Source: Caenorhabditis remanei (taxonomy: Eukaryota; Nematoda; Chromadorea; Rhabditida; Rhabditidae). Taken from it: DNA of 64,000 nt. The position numbers were made by a program, and so were the translations under genes. The DNA is taken from positions 11,964,587-12,028,586 of the forward strand of contig NC_071333.1 of NCBI RefSeq assembly GCF_010183535.1. The letters are read 5' to 3'. Numbering within the stretch: the first letter of the stretch is position 1; the number at the start of each line of letters is the position of its first letter. Under the pieces are notes generated by a model. It made no database searches. It worked only from the letters and a program-made list of their open reading frames with translations, and had not been told where the DNA came from. Shown here one piece after another: positions 37,260 through 51,800 of the stretch.

Positions 37260-39340
37260 ATGTCAATGTATGGTAAGGACAAAGCCTTCATTGAGAATGA
37301 AAAGAAATTCCGACCGAGTCGAGACTACTTGAGTTCTCCCATATACAACGAAACCGTCTACCGACCACCTCCTCCGCTTATTACCCAAAGCAAAGAGGTA
37401 GGTACATTCTTAATCATATCCCGCTATACATGCTGTTCAAACCAATTACAACTATAAGAAAAAAAGGCAGTTCTACCCATTTCCAGGTCTCATTTCGATT
37501 TCCTTACTCTCTAACCCAAGACTCATTCCACCCGGCACAGCGTTTCCCCGAATTTCCGTATTTTTTCTGTCTTGTCGCCTGACTCGGAGCCTATATTTTT
37601 ATGGGAGATTATAATCACATAGGTTGTGACAATTTCACCTGCTTGCCGCCGCTCTATAATTTTAAGGGAAAACAACTCGCTACGAGCCCATGTATAATTT
37701 TAACGTCAAAAGGGACTATGGGTTGTAACGGATGTGTTGGAGTTCCGGGATTACTGTAGCTTCAAGAAATAGATTTTGAATGAAAAGAAAAAGAAAAATG
37801 AGGGATGTTTTTCAGGTTGAAGTGATCGAAACGGAGCAAGTGGAATGCACACCAAATATGTGGGGTCATCCGATGGGACTTCTCAGATGGTTCCAGTTGG
37901 TAGGGATCACTTCAGAGAAGGGAATAAATATTCAGATTTTTTTCAGCTCATGTTCTTTGTTCTACAATGGCTTGTACAAATAACTTGTGGTGGAGATGCC
38001 TGCACAATGATAATGAATGTGTTCGGATACACTGCTATGGGACAGGTTTAGAAAATTTCAAATGAGAAAAAAGAAAGAAAATGACGTTAATTTCAGTTAT
38101 TCGTCCTTGTGATCTTCCTTGGTCTCTCTATTTTCTGTGGAATTATCTTGCTCGCATTCGTTTTGAACGCTCATCGTTGGATCCCATCTATCATCATCTC
38201 ATTGGTAGGTCTACTCATTCCACGTCATACATTCGTTCTCTAAATTTTAATTTTCTAATTAGTATTCATGGAAGAAAAAAGGCTATGTATAAATTTACTG
38301 GGACGCAAAAAACCGATTGACCTACAGCGTAAAATATCAAAAAAAGAAGATGTCAGAAACGCTTACATTTTCTAAAAATGACATCCAATTTTCTACCCCT
38401 TCTGGCAAAAAAATACATCGCGCGGATCTCAATTTTGTCTGGGATTCTATTCAAGCACATCATTTCTTGTAGGAGAAGGTATACGCTATCCTCGGAATCA
38501 TCTTTATGTTTATTGCCGGAATCTTGGGGACTTGGATGGCAATTTTGGCTAACGACCGGGAAGTGAATTATCAAGGACGCGGACGTGGGCACATTCAGGG
38601 ACAATGGATTGCTGCTGCGGTTTTTTTGAGTTGATGTTGTTAAGGGGTTAATAGAATTATTTCAGGTGCTTGAGTTCCTGATGGTCATCGTCTACGTTTT
38701 CGATTTTATTCTGCAACGTCGAGAAGTATGGATTAGACCAAAGAATTTGGGTAGTTTCGATAAAAAGCAAAACAAAAATTAGTTTTGTAGAGACCTAACA
38801 ATGGGGTTTATGACGCGAAAAATTTGAATTTTTTCAGAATTATCCCTTCACTGGAAAGGAATACAAAACCGTCCAATCACGGCAAATGGTTTGTAGTTTT
38901 TTATTGCTTTACTTGTGTCTGAAAAGTTTAAAGCGTTTCTTCCGTAAGAGCGAAAACAAGTTGCATTTTTAGTTTCAGTAGTTTTTTTTCCTGATTTTAA
39001 GCCAAATTGTCTTATGAGATTTCATTTTCGCTGTTTATCATTACTGCATTTAATTTTCACTCTATTATTGAGTTAAATTCAACATTCTTCGAAAATTTTT
39101 GAAGGATGTCATAGTTTATTTGATGACAAATTTTGAACTGATTTTTAAAGTTTAGGTATGCATTTTTTGACTTCTGTTTACTGAAAACGTTCCTTCTCAA
39201 CTCTGTGACCAAGATCTGTTCTGTCAGCAGCAATTTTCCAGTTCCAATCAAAAACCTTTTTCCAGGGACCGGGTTCGATGCGTTCAACAACGACGAATAC
39301 TAAACGATCAACGGATTTCATTTTCCAGGAAACTTTCTGA
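37260..39340 (+). CDS. Four-pass membrane protein, MARVEL/occludin-like
   Basis: Eight exons: 37260-37397, 37816-37899, 37947-38045, 38097-38204, 38473-38619, 38666-38725, 38838-38888 and 39266-39340; all junctions are phase 0 and give 253 residues. A TTTCAG acceptor lies ten bases before the ATG, consistent with trans-splicing. The N-terminus is cytoplasmic and Tyr/Pro-rich (YRPPPPLI). Four hydrophobic segments follow: one starting at LRWFQL, then LFVLVIFLGLSIFCGIILLA, AILGIIFMFIAGILGTWMAI and a last one ending VYVFDFIL. The tail is short, basic and Thr/Ser-rich. The arrangement fits MARVEL/CKLF-like vesicle or junction proteins, but I cannot assign a named family member. The donor of exon 6 was chosen at 38726 because only it keeps phase with the NYPFTGKEY exon; the donor of exon 5 (GCG|GTTTTT) is weak. 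Confidence 0.8.
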
Positions 39341-40158
39341 AACCGCATTTTTCCTTCTCAAACCGATTTACTTTTGCAATGTTCTATTTTTTGACAACTT
39401 TTCAATTACTGCCTTTTGATATGAAGTTTGCAACAAACCATATATTTTTCTTATCCAGAAGTTTTATTTGGAAACTTTGACGACAGGTGTTACAAAGAAG
39501 AAGACGAAAAGAAGTTTACGACATAAAAAAGATTAGAAGCAATGTAGGGAGACAGGAGAGGATGCATTACTTCTTTGAACTTCTTTATTAATACAATTTT
39601 CGATTTTTTTTTTTGAATATCAACTCAGAAATGGGAAAATATATTGAAGACAGTGAGAAGTGTGCATAATAAGACTATCACAAGAAATAGGGTGTATTTC
39701 AAGATCGGGTGTGGTTAGGAAAAAAGAGAAAGAATAAAGAAGAGAATAGAAAGAAAAGGTGATTGGTGTGTACAGAACGGGTGCTTCCGAATACTAAACA
39801 CGTGAATCATATTCAATTTAGTTCGTGTAAAACGGACAGATCGATATCAAAAACAAGCAACAACAATCAGTCATTGCTCTTTTTGGGGCTTTTATGACGA
39901 TTCAGCTACGGGGAAATGAGTTTTATGACCTTTTTTGAATTAATTTTTTTTTGCTTTAACACTCACAACTTTTTATTTGAGGAGAGAGGATGGAAGAGAG
40001 ATTGGGGGAATGAATTTGGGATGTTTCTTAACACAAAAGTTTTAAAATGTATCTGAGATTTGGAGAAATGGATCATTATCAGTTTTGGTTTTGTTATAAT
40101 GACGATTAATGGAAGTGTGAGTAAATTGAGGTGTGAGGTGGGACGGTACGCTCAAGGC
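39341..40158. other. Shared 3' region between convergent genes
   Basis: AT-rich and without coding signs. TTTATT at 39972-39977 is a minus-strand AATAAA about 180 bases beyond the apl-1 stop and is the likely apl-1 poly(A) signal; another lies near 39583. Confidence 0.5.
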
Positions 40159-43100
40159 TCAAGCCTTTGAGTCGAAGAACGAGTAGGTTGGATTCTCGTA
40201 TCCATTGACCTGCATTCCAGCGACATGACGCTCTTCTGGAGTGTAGACGTCAACCTCGATGAATCCGCGCATGGCACGACGACGACGAGCGTTGGTGATC
40301 GCGAAAGCAATGATGCAGATGGCAGTGATGAACATTGCCGATGCAAGAACGTATGGCTGGAAGATGGTTGACTTGGAACGTTCGACCTCAGCGTTCTGGA
40401 TGAGCTTGTCGTGACGGTAGAATGAAGCTGGCTCGTCGATGATTGGTTCAATGTCAACACGGAGTTCCTTGATGTTCTTCTGTAATTATACTTGTTTGTA
40501 TAGGTGTTCTACCTCAATAAGTGAACTTACGTCTTCATCTTCTCCAGATTCAGAAGAAGAGGAAGAGGAAGAGTCCTCATCATCCTCCTCATCCTCGGTT
40601 TGGACAGAGGTCTCAACCAACTTTGGTGACTTCTTCTCTTGCTCAATTGTGACCTTGATCTGTAATCAAATTGTTTAGTTATTATCCCACCTAACCAACT
40701 GTCTCACCTCCTTTCGCTCCAATGGCTGCTTCGATTGCTTAATCTCCTTTGGCTTGATGTCAACAACCTTGACCTTCTTCTTCTTCATGTCTGGAGTCTT
40801 CTTAATTTGCTCATCATCCTCATCCTCATAGTACTCATCAGCCTCCTCTTCAGAGTCAGATGATGATGGAGCCTCAGTTGGGAGAACCTTAGCATTGTCG
40901 GTTTCCTTTGGCTTGGCGGTGGTGGTTGGGGCCTTCACGTCGAGTTTGGCACTGAAAAAATGATTTATGCATGGGGTAAACGACTAAAAAACCAACTTCT
41001 TGCTGAACTCTTCATCGTGGAAATCAGGAATGATGGCAGAGATTTCGGCCTCATCAATGTCGACTTCTGGTGAAATCTCCTCTCTGTAATCCTTCCAGTA
41101 GGCGACGGCAATTGGGCGAACGTGGCTCTCAAGATCTGGGAAATCGCGGAGCATTGCAAGAGTTCCGTTGATGCGGAGATCGATGTAACTGAAAAATTGT
41201 CTTGTTAGATCTGGAATTCTGTGAAACTTCTTACCGGAGTCTGTGAAGAACAGTTGGCTTGTAGCTCTCGGCCTCCTTAGAATCAACCTTTTGCAAGTGA
41301 CGGTATCTGTTCAAAGTGTGCATACGATCCTTCTCCTCAGCACGAATGTAAGACTTGAGTGCTTGAAGAACGGAGTGCTTGTTTGGCTTGCTGACGTGGG
41401 TGGCAAGCGCCTGACGGTAATCATGAGTAGCCTGAAAAAAAATGAATTGAATTGAATCCGAGTCGAGAACAATTCAATTTCTTACATCTCTTTTCTTTTC
41501 GTTAAGCATAGCTTGAACGCGCTCCTCATGCACAGCTTCAATCTCCTTTCTCATTCTCTTATGCTCTTCTTCAAGGGAGGAAACGGTCTTCTGGAAGCGA
41601 GCGTTCATCTGGGTCTTGAACTTCTCAGCTCCCTTTGGATCCTTAGCCTTCTGCTCGTTGTATCTTGTCTCCAAGTCTCCCCACTCCTTCATTACCTGAA
41701 CAATTCATGGATTTTGTGTGTTGATGTTTCTTCCTTTGCCGTGTGGTTGACATTAATTTCAAGAGACACTTCTCAAGGAAGGTGTGACGTCAGACGATAA
41801 CAGTCATGCAGAGGATTAAACTAATCAGAGTGAAATCTAACTTCATAAATTGATTTGAAAGTGTTTGTCTCCTATAATCCTCGAACACATATTCCATTTT
41901 TGTAATCTTCTGAAGAAGATTATAGAATTCTGAAATAATCTTACCTTCTCAACTTTCTTTCTGTGCTTCTCATCCATACGTGTCTCTGCCTTCTTGAAGT
42001 CCTCATGCTCATTGGTCCAGTTGGCGATCTTAAAGTATGGATCTTGGGCAGTTGGCTCCTCTTCCTCCTTTTCCTCGGCTGAAAATAGAAATTTTACACT
42101 TCCGAACAACCCTAAACAGAATCCTACATTCTTCCGAGTAGTCGTCCTCGTAAGCGTCATCGTCATCATCGTCGTCGTCGTCTTCGTCAGCCTTATGACC
42201 AGAAGTCTTGTTCGTTTCTGCAAAGAAGATTGATGGAAGATGTTTTCCGTTAATCCCTGCTACTTAATTTTTTTTCTTTTCACTCGGTTAGTCACAATGG
42301 TTGTCATGACATTAGTCTACGTGATATAGTTAATCCTTTATGATGCTTTCACTTACGATCGTTAGGACAGCAGACGAATTCCACACCGGTGAACATATCA
42401 AGCGCGCATGGCTCAAGAACAGCGAATGATCTGACAATCATTGCTTTGGAATCCTTGGACTTCTTGGTCGCACATTGTTTTCCAGCTTCGTCCTTCCAGT
42501 GTTGGTAGTCGTTGCATTGGTCGCGAGAGTTGACATGCGAGAACTGGCAGTCATGCGGGACTTGAAGAGCTTCCGAGTGGAACTCTCCGTCTGTAACACA
42601 AAAAAACATTAAACTTCGGTTGTCCCCGTTGGGTTCTCGTCTTTCACTTTTTCCATTTTTAGAACCGAAACAACTAAACGCATCAATTTTCTATTTTCCC
42701 CTTGACTGAAGATTGATTCGAACCGGAAATTCATTATTTATCGCGACTGAGCTAGGAAAGACGCAGGAGAGACTTGAGAAGAAAAAAAAAATTTTCTTTC
42801 CCCTTTCCATTTTCTCAAGCCCGTTTGGCTTAACTGATGGATGTCACGGATCGTTTGATGGATTACAACTCACCAATGCAATGGTATGGTCGAACGCTGT
42901 GAGTCCACTTGCATGGTGTTCCCTCCTCACGACACCAATCGGAGACGCTGACTTCATGCGAGTACTCGACAATGTTGGTGATGTTCATGGATGGATAAGC
43001 CTGAAACGAAGACGTGATTTGTCACTCCACTACTCCGTCCCTTTTCTTTATTCCTCGTTTTACAAACTAAGAAATGTGTACAACCGACTTCCGAAACTCG

Positions 43101-44318
43101 TGTGCAATCGAGTCGCGTGTTCAAACTTGGATCTTCCCATGGGACTACCCCGACGGGAGGTCCTTACTCAAATTTGCGCCTTACTAGGAGAACGAAGAAG
43201 CACGCGCGGAATGTAAGGACCCATGCCTTTGCTCTATGTCTGTTTTGTTTCCGGAACAATCTATGAGAACAAGAAAAAATCCCTGTAGGATTAAAAAGTC
43301 GGACGCCAAAGAGCGATTGGTTGTTTAAAGTTTGATTGTTTGGTTGCTACTGCTAGCTCTATTTCTTTTGTTTAGTTCCTAAATTTCAATTCAATTTATT
43401 TGATTCCCTACTAGGAAAGAAAGTCAAAAAAGGAGAGCAAAAAAAGAAGAAAATAGAAACTTTAAATTACAAACCAATCTTTTTCTGTTTCTTTCTTTTT
43501 GTGCTCTAATCTAAACGTTGTGTGTATTCAAACTCTGTAAACCCTGAACATTTCTTTACCTTGCGGCAGTACTTGAGGATGTCAAGTTTGCCAGAGAAAC
43601 AGGTGGCGTAACGTTCTTCGTCGGTTTTCCAGGTGCCTTCTTCGGTCATATACTTGTTGCGGTAACCGCATGAGAATGCGACCATTGGAACGAACTTCTC
43701 ATGTCGCTTGCTTCCTGCTGAGGTTTCCTGCAAAAATATTGCGAATAAGAGTATGGTACTTGAAAGGTGCTTGAGAGCGCTGATTGAGTTTTGATTGGTT
43801 TTTGCTGAGATTGAAAATGGGAATCGGATTAACAACAAGCTGTGCCCCGACTACATTTTATTATACATGTGCACAAAGTTCGCAGAGAAAAGTTGATCTG
43901 ATCTTTATGGAACAATTTGTTATTCCCTGTTGGATTAAAAGAAAACGGAAAACCGGAAGAGTGCAATTTATCTCTATATTTTTTGATTATTCAATTCCAA
44001 GAACTTTTAGAACTTATGACCTTTTCAAGTACGTTTTTGATGTGAATTCCCAATTTCAATCTTGTCAAAAGACCACTCATCATTCAATCACAAGAATATC
44101 GCATTCCTTATCAAATGTAACTTTTCAGTTTTTCTCTAATTCCTATCATATGACTGATCGGGTGGTTTCAATCGATTTCTCAATTCTATGACATAGTGTT
44201 CCGAGTCATTGAGATTCGACCGCAAGACGCATCAGCGCTAGAACAAACATACCTCAGCGAAGACTGTGGCGATGAGAATCGGTATAAGTAAGCCAATCAA
44301 TAGTTTACCCACCGTCAT
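40159..44318 (-). CDS. apl-1: Amyloid precursor-like protein
   Basis: Twelve exons in transcript order: 44318-44253, 43727-43560, 43000-42874, 42590-42357, 42217-42128, 42078-41945, 41695-41486, 41431-41235, 41188-40997, 40951-40708, 40659-40531 and 40479-40159; phases consistent, 703 residues. Signal peptide at 1-21. The E1 region (about 30-200) has the growth-factor-like and copper-binding Cys pattern, including CREEGTPCKW and VEFVCCPND. An Asp/Glu tract (about 205-245) follows. The helical E2 domain spans about 250-450 (YEEE/RMRKEIEAVHEERV and RHLQKVDSKEAESYKPTVLH). A second acidic, Ser-rich juxtamembrane stretch precedes one membrane segment (638-659) and a cytoplasmic tail with YENPTY at 691-696, the endocytic and adaptor-binding signal. 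No sequence like vertebrate A-beta is visible, as known for worm APL-1. In C. elegans the ectodomain is essential for moulting. The acceptor lies two bases before the ATG. Confidence 0.96.
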
Positions 44319-45631
44319 GGCTGAAAAAATGTCTGTGTTATAAAATGTGGGTCAATTGGAAAACGATTGAACATAGATGAGGGAAAAAACGATTGAGGAA
44401 AAGACGAGGAATGAAAAAATGTAATGATGATGACTATGGTGCGTAAAATTGTAGTGATAGCGCATAGAGTCGGCTTTTATGACCCGCGTTTGAACTGACA
44501 TGACGTTTCGGATCAGATCAGCCCCGCATTCGAAAACGGAATAAGGAATTAGTGAATGGAAGTGAAGAGGAAATGAGAAATGGAATAAGGCGAGAAAGTT
44601 TCGATACATGCTACGAGAAAGCGCCTGGCCGACAGCGTCAAATTACGGGGGGATGATAAAAGCGAACATGGCGGGTGGGGTACAATCGATAAATTACAAT
44701 GAAAGATTGATAGAAACGCACTAAAGGACTATATGACGAAATGAAAACAGACATCGAGTCGATCTCTTACACAAGGGCAAACACAAGTAGTTCACTTCCA
44801 CAAACTTTTGAATGGAAAGAATGTACACATCATAATGCCAAAAATGAGAAGAAATAGAAAACAGAGAACGAGAGAGCAGTAGAAATAGTTCATAGCTATT
44901 GACATCAATTTGGATTGATAGAAGTGTCAGATATGGATGTTCAAAGAGCTATGGGTACACATGGAGAAATGAGAAAAAGAGGAAAAAAGAAAGAAAAAAG
45001 AGTACATTCAGAATTAAAGGAATATTTGGTGTTCATCCATCTCTTCTCGCCTTTTTTCCCATTTTGCCTTCCATCTTCTCATTCATCTTGGACCCAAGAA
45101 AACCGAATCGAAGAAGGCGTATGAATTTAGTTTTGTTGGATGAGGGATGAGCCCTGGAGCCCTGAGACCCCCGTCGACATTCAGGCACCTAAAACCCAAT
45201 TATCGTTCAATGTCGAAATCGAGTCGATGCTCCGAGCGCGGTTGTTGCAAAGAAGAGGATGTACAAAGAAAAAAGAGCAGGCAACACAAAAAACTAAACA
45301 AGGTTAGTTGCCTTTAAATAAGATTAGAGACTTAGAGACTTTGGAGAAGTGAGATGGAGAATGAAGATAGAGATAGAACAAAATGGATACTGTACTTGTG
45401 AAGGTTTCCTTCTTCACTTTCATCTCCGAATTTTTCAATCTTAAGCTTCCTTTCTTTTTGATGAACGAAATGTGCAGGACATAAGCAGAATGCGAGAGAA
45501 GAGCAGCTTACTCAAAACGCTATGTAAATAACGGGAGTAGATATTTGATATTTTCCTAACTGATGTTGGAAAAAAAAGAAATCGCATTGTCGCGGCACCC
45601 GGAGCCTCAGCTCAGAAAAGCCGGGTGGCGT

Positions 45632-45810
45632 TGATAAGGCGAGAACATCAAGAGTGAACTGAGCTCTCGGGCAGTAGGGGTGTAGGGGCGGAGCTTGAGC
45701 ATGAAAAAAGGGGCGTTCTGCGTGAGTTGGACAAACTGCAAAGGCTTATCAGGAGATAATAAGAAACTGAGAACAACGATGAGAAGAGAAGATTACTGTA
45801 AGAAGATAAG
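45632..45810. promoter_or_regulatory. Cluster of GATA motifs upstream of apl-1
   Basis: GATA cores occur at 45632-45638 (TGATAAG), 45745-45750 (CTTATC, reverse GATAAG), 45754-45760 (AGATAAT) and 45805-45810 (GATAAG), about 1.3-1.5 kb upstream of the apl-1 ATG. This matches binding sites of epidermal and intestinal GATA factors; function is inferred only. Confidence 0.4.
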
Positions 45811-48800
45811 CACGGAGATTGGTTGACGGCTTAGAGCATGGAAAAAAACAGAATGATAATAAGGACGAAACATTGCACCGCCTCCCGTGGTTGTTTCAAT
45901 AACACTGAATGGAGTACATTCCTGAAAACATCGTGTTGTATCGAACACCCAATGAAGAAAAACAGCCTATGAAGATGTTCTTGAAACCGTGAGAATACGT
46001 GGCACACCCACACACTGAAGCTGTTTGTTCAAAGCTCGAGAAGTAGTTCTTCACGGTAAAAACTCAAAATGTTAACTTCCGTTTAGTACTCATTTCCGGC
46101 AACTGGAAAGGTCAGAGGTTTTTTTCTCAAGGAAAAGGTTTCTTGTCGAGACCGGAAACATTGATAACTTCCGCTTCACATTCAGGTTCCCTTGATGAAA
46201 AACATACTATGCAGAGCAAAACATGAGAAAAATAAGAGAGCTGGAAACTAAGTTTTTCTAATTATTGAGTAGTTTTAAAATGTTTTTGAAAAAGATTTCG
46301 AAAACTTTCAAATCTCAAAATGATATTAGGAGTAATTAATGGTTACTTCTAAGAAAACGAGACTTGAATTGGAGATGAAGTTTATCGGAAATACAACTAA
46401 TTGCTGTTGATGTTGTGAGCTTTGGTGGAAGAATTCTACGGTAGCGATCAGAAGAAAACTCGAGATTCTTGTTTACGGTAAACCGAAAGGCAATATTTAT
46501 TCTGCCTGACTGATTGGAATGCTAAACCGGTTGATTTTTTGTAATCACAGTACAGAACAAAGCAACTTACTGAAATAATTTGAACGTTAAAACTGAGGAT
46601 GCCATCAATTCTTATCTAATTTCAGCGGTGAAAATAATCTCTTATCAATTAAATTGAACATGTTTGTAAAAATATGGTTGGATAGTTCTAATGGAAAACA
46701 TTGTGAACCGCTGACTTTTTTTGGTCTCTGGTGACAAGAGGTGACTTAATGTGGATAAAGAACAAGGAACTTGTGGACAATGATTTCCAGAAAGTTTTTC
46801 TTTGCTATGTTTTCTGAGCTCGTTACTTCCGATGAGCCATCCATGCGTACTCTTGCAGAAGCAGCCCCTGGAGACAACTTGTAACTTCAAACATCCATAT
46901 TCTAAATTCAAAAATGCATCCAACATCAAACGAATCATAACTAACAACTGTCCTGGGATAAAAGCACGTGAGGAGGATCAGAACGATGTTTGACTGACTT
47001 GAGTTATTTATCAGGAGAGGAGGAACCAGAGAATTCGTCGTGTTGAATTATTTTTGGAATTAAATACAAAAACGTATGTTTTTCTGACCGACATTTTTGT
47101 GATCATTAATCAACCTATTTTACGAGGATCTGTAGTTATGACAGTTAGAAAGAACAATGTACGAGACAAGAAACAACGACAAAAGAAACGAAATCAATCA
47201 AAAAAAAACTATGATCGGACGCTAGTTGATGAGAACTGAATGAAGTGTGAGAAATGAAGAGGAAAGGGAGAGAAAAAAGGTGTATGGTGGAGACGCCCCT
47301 AACTGTATGAATACAGTACATAATACAGAGAGAAGCAGGGAAAGAGAGATGAAAGAGAGGTGCAATGGGTCTTTCTGCGGTCGGAGAGTGGTGGAGGGCC
47401 CGATGGGCCAACCGGTTCTGCGGTTGGACAACACTATGGTGATGCCCTCTCCTCTCTCAAACTTTTGTGTGTTTATTCCCTCACACTATGTATACGGGAG
47501 TTTTTACCTCCTGCTGTTTAGGTTTTACAAAAGAAAAAACTATTTTTGATTCGTACTTTCCTAAAATTGTTACAGTTTGAGGAAAGGGTTGTCCTGTAAG
47601 AAGAAGAAGGAGGGAAAAACTAGAAGTGACTAAATAGGAATGAGGAAAATGAAAATGTAAAAGCAAAAGAAGAAATGAGTCACTTTCTTCACAGGAGGGG
47701 AGATGAAATTCATTTGAATAGGGGAAAAGGGATTGCGAATTATTCACACACCTCCTCAAGACATTTTCTAATCTTTCAATGTGCAAAAAGAGATATTTTC
47801 CAGGAAAACTCACATTACTCATTCCAAAGATGACAAATCAAAACTACAGAAGTCACATCATGAAACATCTGCTTTCCAAAAAAAGCTCAAAACGGGTCAA
47901 AACCCATTACCGAAACTTTTGTAGCGCAACGGGGCCGATTATCTTCTGCTCGAGTTGATAAAAATTCAGAAAATAGAACTAGAATTGTAACGTCATGGTA
48001 ACATGAAAATGTTGCATCCAGTGTCACATGAAATTTGCAGGCTCAACGAGAACAAGTCTTCTGTCGACTCATTCAACCACGAAATATGAGCCACTGAACA
48101 AATGTGACACTCTTTTCACTGTGCCCGCAGGTAACACATAATTGAACTAAACTTGAGTCAAGTGTGTTGGGATTAAACGGCCTTTAGCGATTTCAAGAGT
48201 TCTTCGCAAGGGTTTTGATTGATTTGATAATTCGAGTGGAGTAACTTGAACAAAAAACCTTGAAACTACATCACAAGTTGTTCACTAAAGTTACCATCCT
48301 GTGAATTCAAGTGGAGTCATATCTGCATGACAGGACAACAACAAAAACTGAAGGAAGTAGTCCAGAAGTTGCTGCCATAAGATGTTGCCTTCTGAAATGA
48401 TTGATAATAAATTGGAATTTTCAAAAGAAACAGAAAAAGAAGATTGCGAAAAAGAAAAAAGATGCTCTCAAGGGAACCATTTTTCAGAGAATAAAGAAAT
48501 TTGGGAAAGGGCACCAGGAAGATACGGAAGGTGGTGTACTTTTACTTCTATTTCCAAGAACAAAATCAGCGCAAAAATGCATAGACTGTGGTTATAAGGG
48601 AATAATTCAACAAGTTGCACTTCAACGGGTAATCCATTCCGATTCACCCTGATCTTATGCCATGTTTCGAAACAATTTCGGATAAGACCTCCAACTGAGG
48701 AACGTTACGAAATAGTTTTTGTATTCCTCCTATTGCACAGCATTGTTGTACATGAATAAGTATTACGGTGACTCAACGTTTCCTTCCTGCCTTGTTTCCC

Positions 48801-51800
48801 TTTCCTCACAGACAAACATCTTGAGGTGCGCTTTTTCAGTTGCATACGTTCTAATACGGTATGTGGGAGATTGCATACGTAAGCAGGGAAGTTAGAAAAA
48901 CAAGTGAAACACTTGAATTTATGTGAGGATTCGTAATTCCCATAATTGGAATTTCAAGGCGATTTGAACTTCGAAGTTGCATAGTTCAACGAAGAAATAA
49001 ACGGAATAAAGGAAGCCATTTTGTGACGTGAAGAAGAATAAAAATCATATCTATTAAGGAACACGTAGGCACTATGTAAATGCTAAAGATATTTGAGCAC
49101 CAGAAATGATACATCGAGAAGTGGTAAAATGAGATGAGACGATCGACGCCGACTCATTTTTCTTCACTGAACCCATTTCCTCCCCCAGATATTATGTTTT
49201 TTTTGCTTTCCTAAGAAGACGAATAGTAGATGAATTTCTAAGAAATGATGAACTCAATGTATATCTAAATGGCTGTACTTTTTTCTGAGTATCACCTTTC
49301 TGTCCGTTAGAGAAAAACAAACAAAATATGAATGAGAGCGTCTGTTTATTCTGTATTGGAATAAAATGTTATAATAATAAAGCATAAAGCTTCCTAGAAA
49401 TTGAAATAACCTCAACTGACTAAGCGATGACTAGGTCGTCATATGCAAATCTAGTGTGAAGTTTCCCAATAATTTATGTATGGGTTACCCGACGGAAGCG
49501 AATTACCTAATAGAATTCGAAAGAAAAAAAAGAGGAAAAAAACGGGAATAAGTGAAACCGAAATTCGAAAGATGTCAAAAGAATGGCAGATGGTACATTT
49601 CGGTTCGATTCATTCTGACAGTTGTTACTATGAAGACAGTGGTGAACATGCTGAGTCACGCCATCTGCGCTTTTAAAAGGAAACATGGGCCCGGTGTTGC
49701 GAGGTGAAATGAAAAAGGATGCGATGTAGCGAGTTTGAGCACCTGCTGTCGCCGCTCGACCACAAGCATGTCTTTTCTTGCTCATGCGCGTTACATGCTC
49801 ACATTTATTGATTTCCCTCCGGGCATTGCGCGGGTGCGAGCTTTGAGAGAAATACATGCATATATTACACATCGTTTCAGATTATGAGAAAAATGTGCCG
49901 GCATTTTGAAACATATTCGTATGAGAAGTGTATCATAGTTTTTGCCTCAAAACTTGAGCAGTATGTTTGGAAATCTTATTGGGGAAAAACATGTTAACAA
50001 AACATAGCCTCAAAAAACATCAACGAGATCTGTTCACTATGTATAATGCGCAATTTCAGCTGAAAGGATTTGTTTTTCAGCTGTCAGTCGTCTGTCTTCT
50101 GTCAAGCTTCAAGTTTTTTTCTTTATTAGAAAAAAAGTAGTAAGAAGGAAACAACAGGGTTTCCGTAAAGATCAAGAAAGAGGGGAGGTATATCTGAGCT
50201 AGGTCAAGTGGAGGGCAGGAATGGTCCAAGCCGGCTAACGGCTAAGTAAGGGTCACCTCATTAGTTATTTGGTCCCCCTTTCCCGACCAGAATAATAAAA
50301 TCTAGGTTTGACCTCTCCTTGACAAAGACTTTTGTAATAAATCTGCAGTCCTTCGAGGAAAAAAAGAAAACTGAGTTCACTAAATCATTTTCATCTGTGA
50401 AAAAAAAAGGAATGTCGAACTTTTTAGATGACTGGTGAGAAAGGACAAAAACGATTGATAAGGTTACCAATAGAACAACGATAACTGCGACATTCTTATA
50501 GAAACAATCATTTCTTGCGAAAGAAGGACACAAGTAGGAGGAGACGGCCTTGGCAAAATAAAAAAGTTCGAACTGATCTGAGAATAGATGACAATGTCCT
50601 CGCTAAGCGGTATCCCTCTGAGATTGTGAAGACAAGCAGACGGAACTCTTTTCTTTTAATTCAAAAAAACTAAGTTCATAGGAATTCGATGAAAAACGGA
50701 ATACGCCCACGATCATTAATTTGATGAGATTGAGTGGATTTGTGGCGGATGAGAAAAATATCTAAGCTCTCCTTTCAGAGTCTTATGAATGTATCATCTA
50801 TTCAAAAATTTCAATGAATTATTCAAGACGACGTGCGTATAAGACTCGAGCGCAAAGTAAATCAGAAAATGAGATGTGAGGGAAGAATTCTTTGAAAATG
50901 AATATTGATGAATAATTCATTTAATTGTTGAGACGATGGCTAGCTCTGTCTACACTACTCTTCGGCAGTATAGTTCACGATCGATAAGTTTATAGTATTT
51001 ACAAAGGCGGCAACAGAGTCAGAGGAGTCAGGTTGAATGTTTGCTTTCCGTAGTGTGCTGCATTACCTCTGGTAGAGCTCGGAAGGGACAAACAATTGGG
51101 TGAACGAGAGGAGAAGGAAATGAAGGTAATGGGAGAACCGAGAAGGAACGTTTCTAGACACTAAAGGTTATGTATATGATAACGATCGGAGGAAAGGAAC
51201 AAACTCAGATTGCGGTCATTCCCCCGTATGACCTTTCCTTTTATTTGGATTACGCATTGAGGGTTTTCTAATATCTCGAGATTGCATATGAGACGCAGAA
51301 AAACGAATAAATTGAAAGAAGATGAGGATCATTGGAAATGAGGTTAGGCTGTAGTAGATTTCGGAATTGTAAGGGTTGCTGTTTCAAATATTAGACTAGT
51401 GCAAATATAATGATTATTTTTTGTTGACGAATGAAATCAATCGGTTAATCAAACACGCCAACGCATTCGAACTGTTATGACTAAACTACTTTTTTAGATT
51501 ACAGCGTTCTCAAAAGTGACATAATCTAATAAAAACTTTTGAAAGTTTTGGGAAATGTTTGTTTGAAGAGAAACCGAATGAAACCATTTTTCACACGACG
51601 CAGGTCTGATTTTGAAGTTGGCGGGACGATTTGTCAAAGATCTGATGGAAGGATAACTAATTGTTACTGTCTTGAAGATTTGAATACGATGGCGTCGCAA
51701 AACGAAATAAATGGTCGTTCGTATTTAGCCACGGAACCAGAAGAATGGCGAGAAGAAAATGGGGAAAACGATGAGGAAATGGGTGTCTGTTGAATTTCAG

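Noticed and set aside
42713..43216. 167-residue plus-strand frame opposite apl-1
   Set aside because: It overlaps apl-1 exon 3 (42874-43000) in antisense and has no independent support.
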